From NCBI GenBank assembly GCA_009746045.1, contig RPFO01000175.1, forward strand, positions 3,727,231-3,791,230: a stretch of DNA of 64,000 bases. The letters run 5' to 3'. A model generated the notes under the pieces. It was given only the letters and a program-made list of their open reading frames with translations. It was not told the origin of the DNA and ran no database searches. How positions within the stretch are numbered: position 1 is the first letter of the stretch; every line of letters starts with the position of its first letter. The position numbers were made by a program, and so were the translations under genes. The DNA is from Mesostigma viride (lineage: Eukaryota > Streptophyta > Mesostigmatophyceae > Mesostigmatales > Mesostigmataceae). Shown here piece after piece: positions 63,889-64,000 of the stretch.

Positions 63889-64000
63889 CTTGCATGGCTT
63901 TCCGCGCCGACAGGTGCTCGTCTTCCATGATCTGTAGCACCGCGTCAACATCCTCCAGGTGCTCCTCAAACGTCCTGGAATACACCAGAATGTCGTCCAG
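63889..64000 (-). pseudogene. pol: Element 2 reverse transcriptase fragment, continues past the window
   Basis: The minus strand encodes LDDILVYSRTFEEHLEDVDA and MEDEHLSARKAMQ, the YxDD catalytic motif region of a Gypsy RT. It joins the pol segment at 45503 across element 3. The upstream part of RT lies beyond the window edge. Confidence 0.9.

Overview
This 64 kb window looks like repeat-dense nuclear DNA from a eukaryote of the green lineage. I see no single-copy host gene that can be defended. The evidence is several nested LTR retrotransposons (chromodomain Gypsy and a Copia-like element), genes with GT..AG introns, hAT and CACTA-like DNA transposons, and tetranucleotide arrays of hundreds of bases. 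A charophyte alga such as Chara braunii would fit, but that is inference from style, not from a database match.

Layout. (1) A compound palindrome (1-204, resumed at 35456) is split by Gypsy element 1 (205-35455, + strand, 667-bp LTRs). Element 1 carries, in order, a small ORF with an RNase H1-type hybrid-binding domain, gag, protease, integrase, chromodomain and a long 3' ORF. RT and RNase H are deleted. (2) Between gag and protease, element 1 is interrupted by a 25,968-bp transposon (4587-30554) with perfect 56-bp terminal inverted repeats beginning CACTA. It holds a multi-exon transposase plus cargo: a protein kinase, a USP-like peptidase with a nuclear localisation signal, a 2OG-Fe(II) dioxygenase, a zinc-finger gene and unknown genes. 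Three copies of one GTGATACAC-rich repeat array sit exactly at its three divergent gene pairs. (3) A second intact palindrome (35866-36071) and a 1.75-kb TGTC-ended transposon (36665-38415) follow. (4) From 38416 to 45503, and again from 63889 to the end, runs the minus-strand pol of Gypsy element 2. It is broken by two related hAT elements (39592-41208 and 41541-44180, each with a perfect 8-bp target duplication) and by Gypsy element 3 (45504-63888, minus strand, perfect 5-bp target duplication CTTGC). (5) Element 3 keeps gag, a protease remnant and a remnant of the same hybrid-binding ORF. It contains a Copia-like element (46455-54278) with an unusual domain order and the second TGTC element (55655-57412).

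How the parts relate. The LTR pairs are nearly identical, so the retrotransposon insertions are recent, yet most ORFs carry frameshifts. The elements were therefore probably moved in trans, or the assembly has small indel errors. The most unusual object is the 26-kb transposon: its genes are arranged as divergent pairs that share a common repeat-array promoter region, which suggests a co-regulated mobile gene cluster. Gene functions below are read from motifs only; no similarity search was possible.
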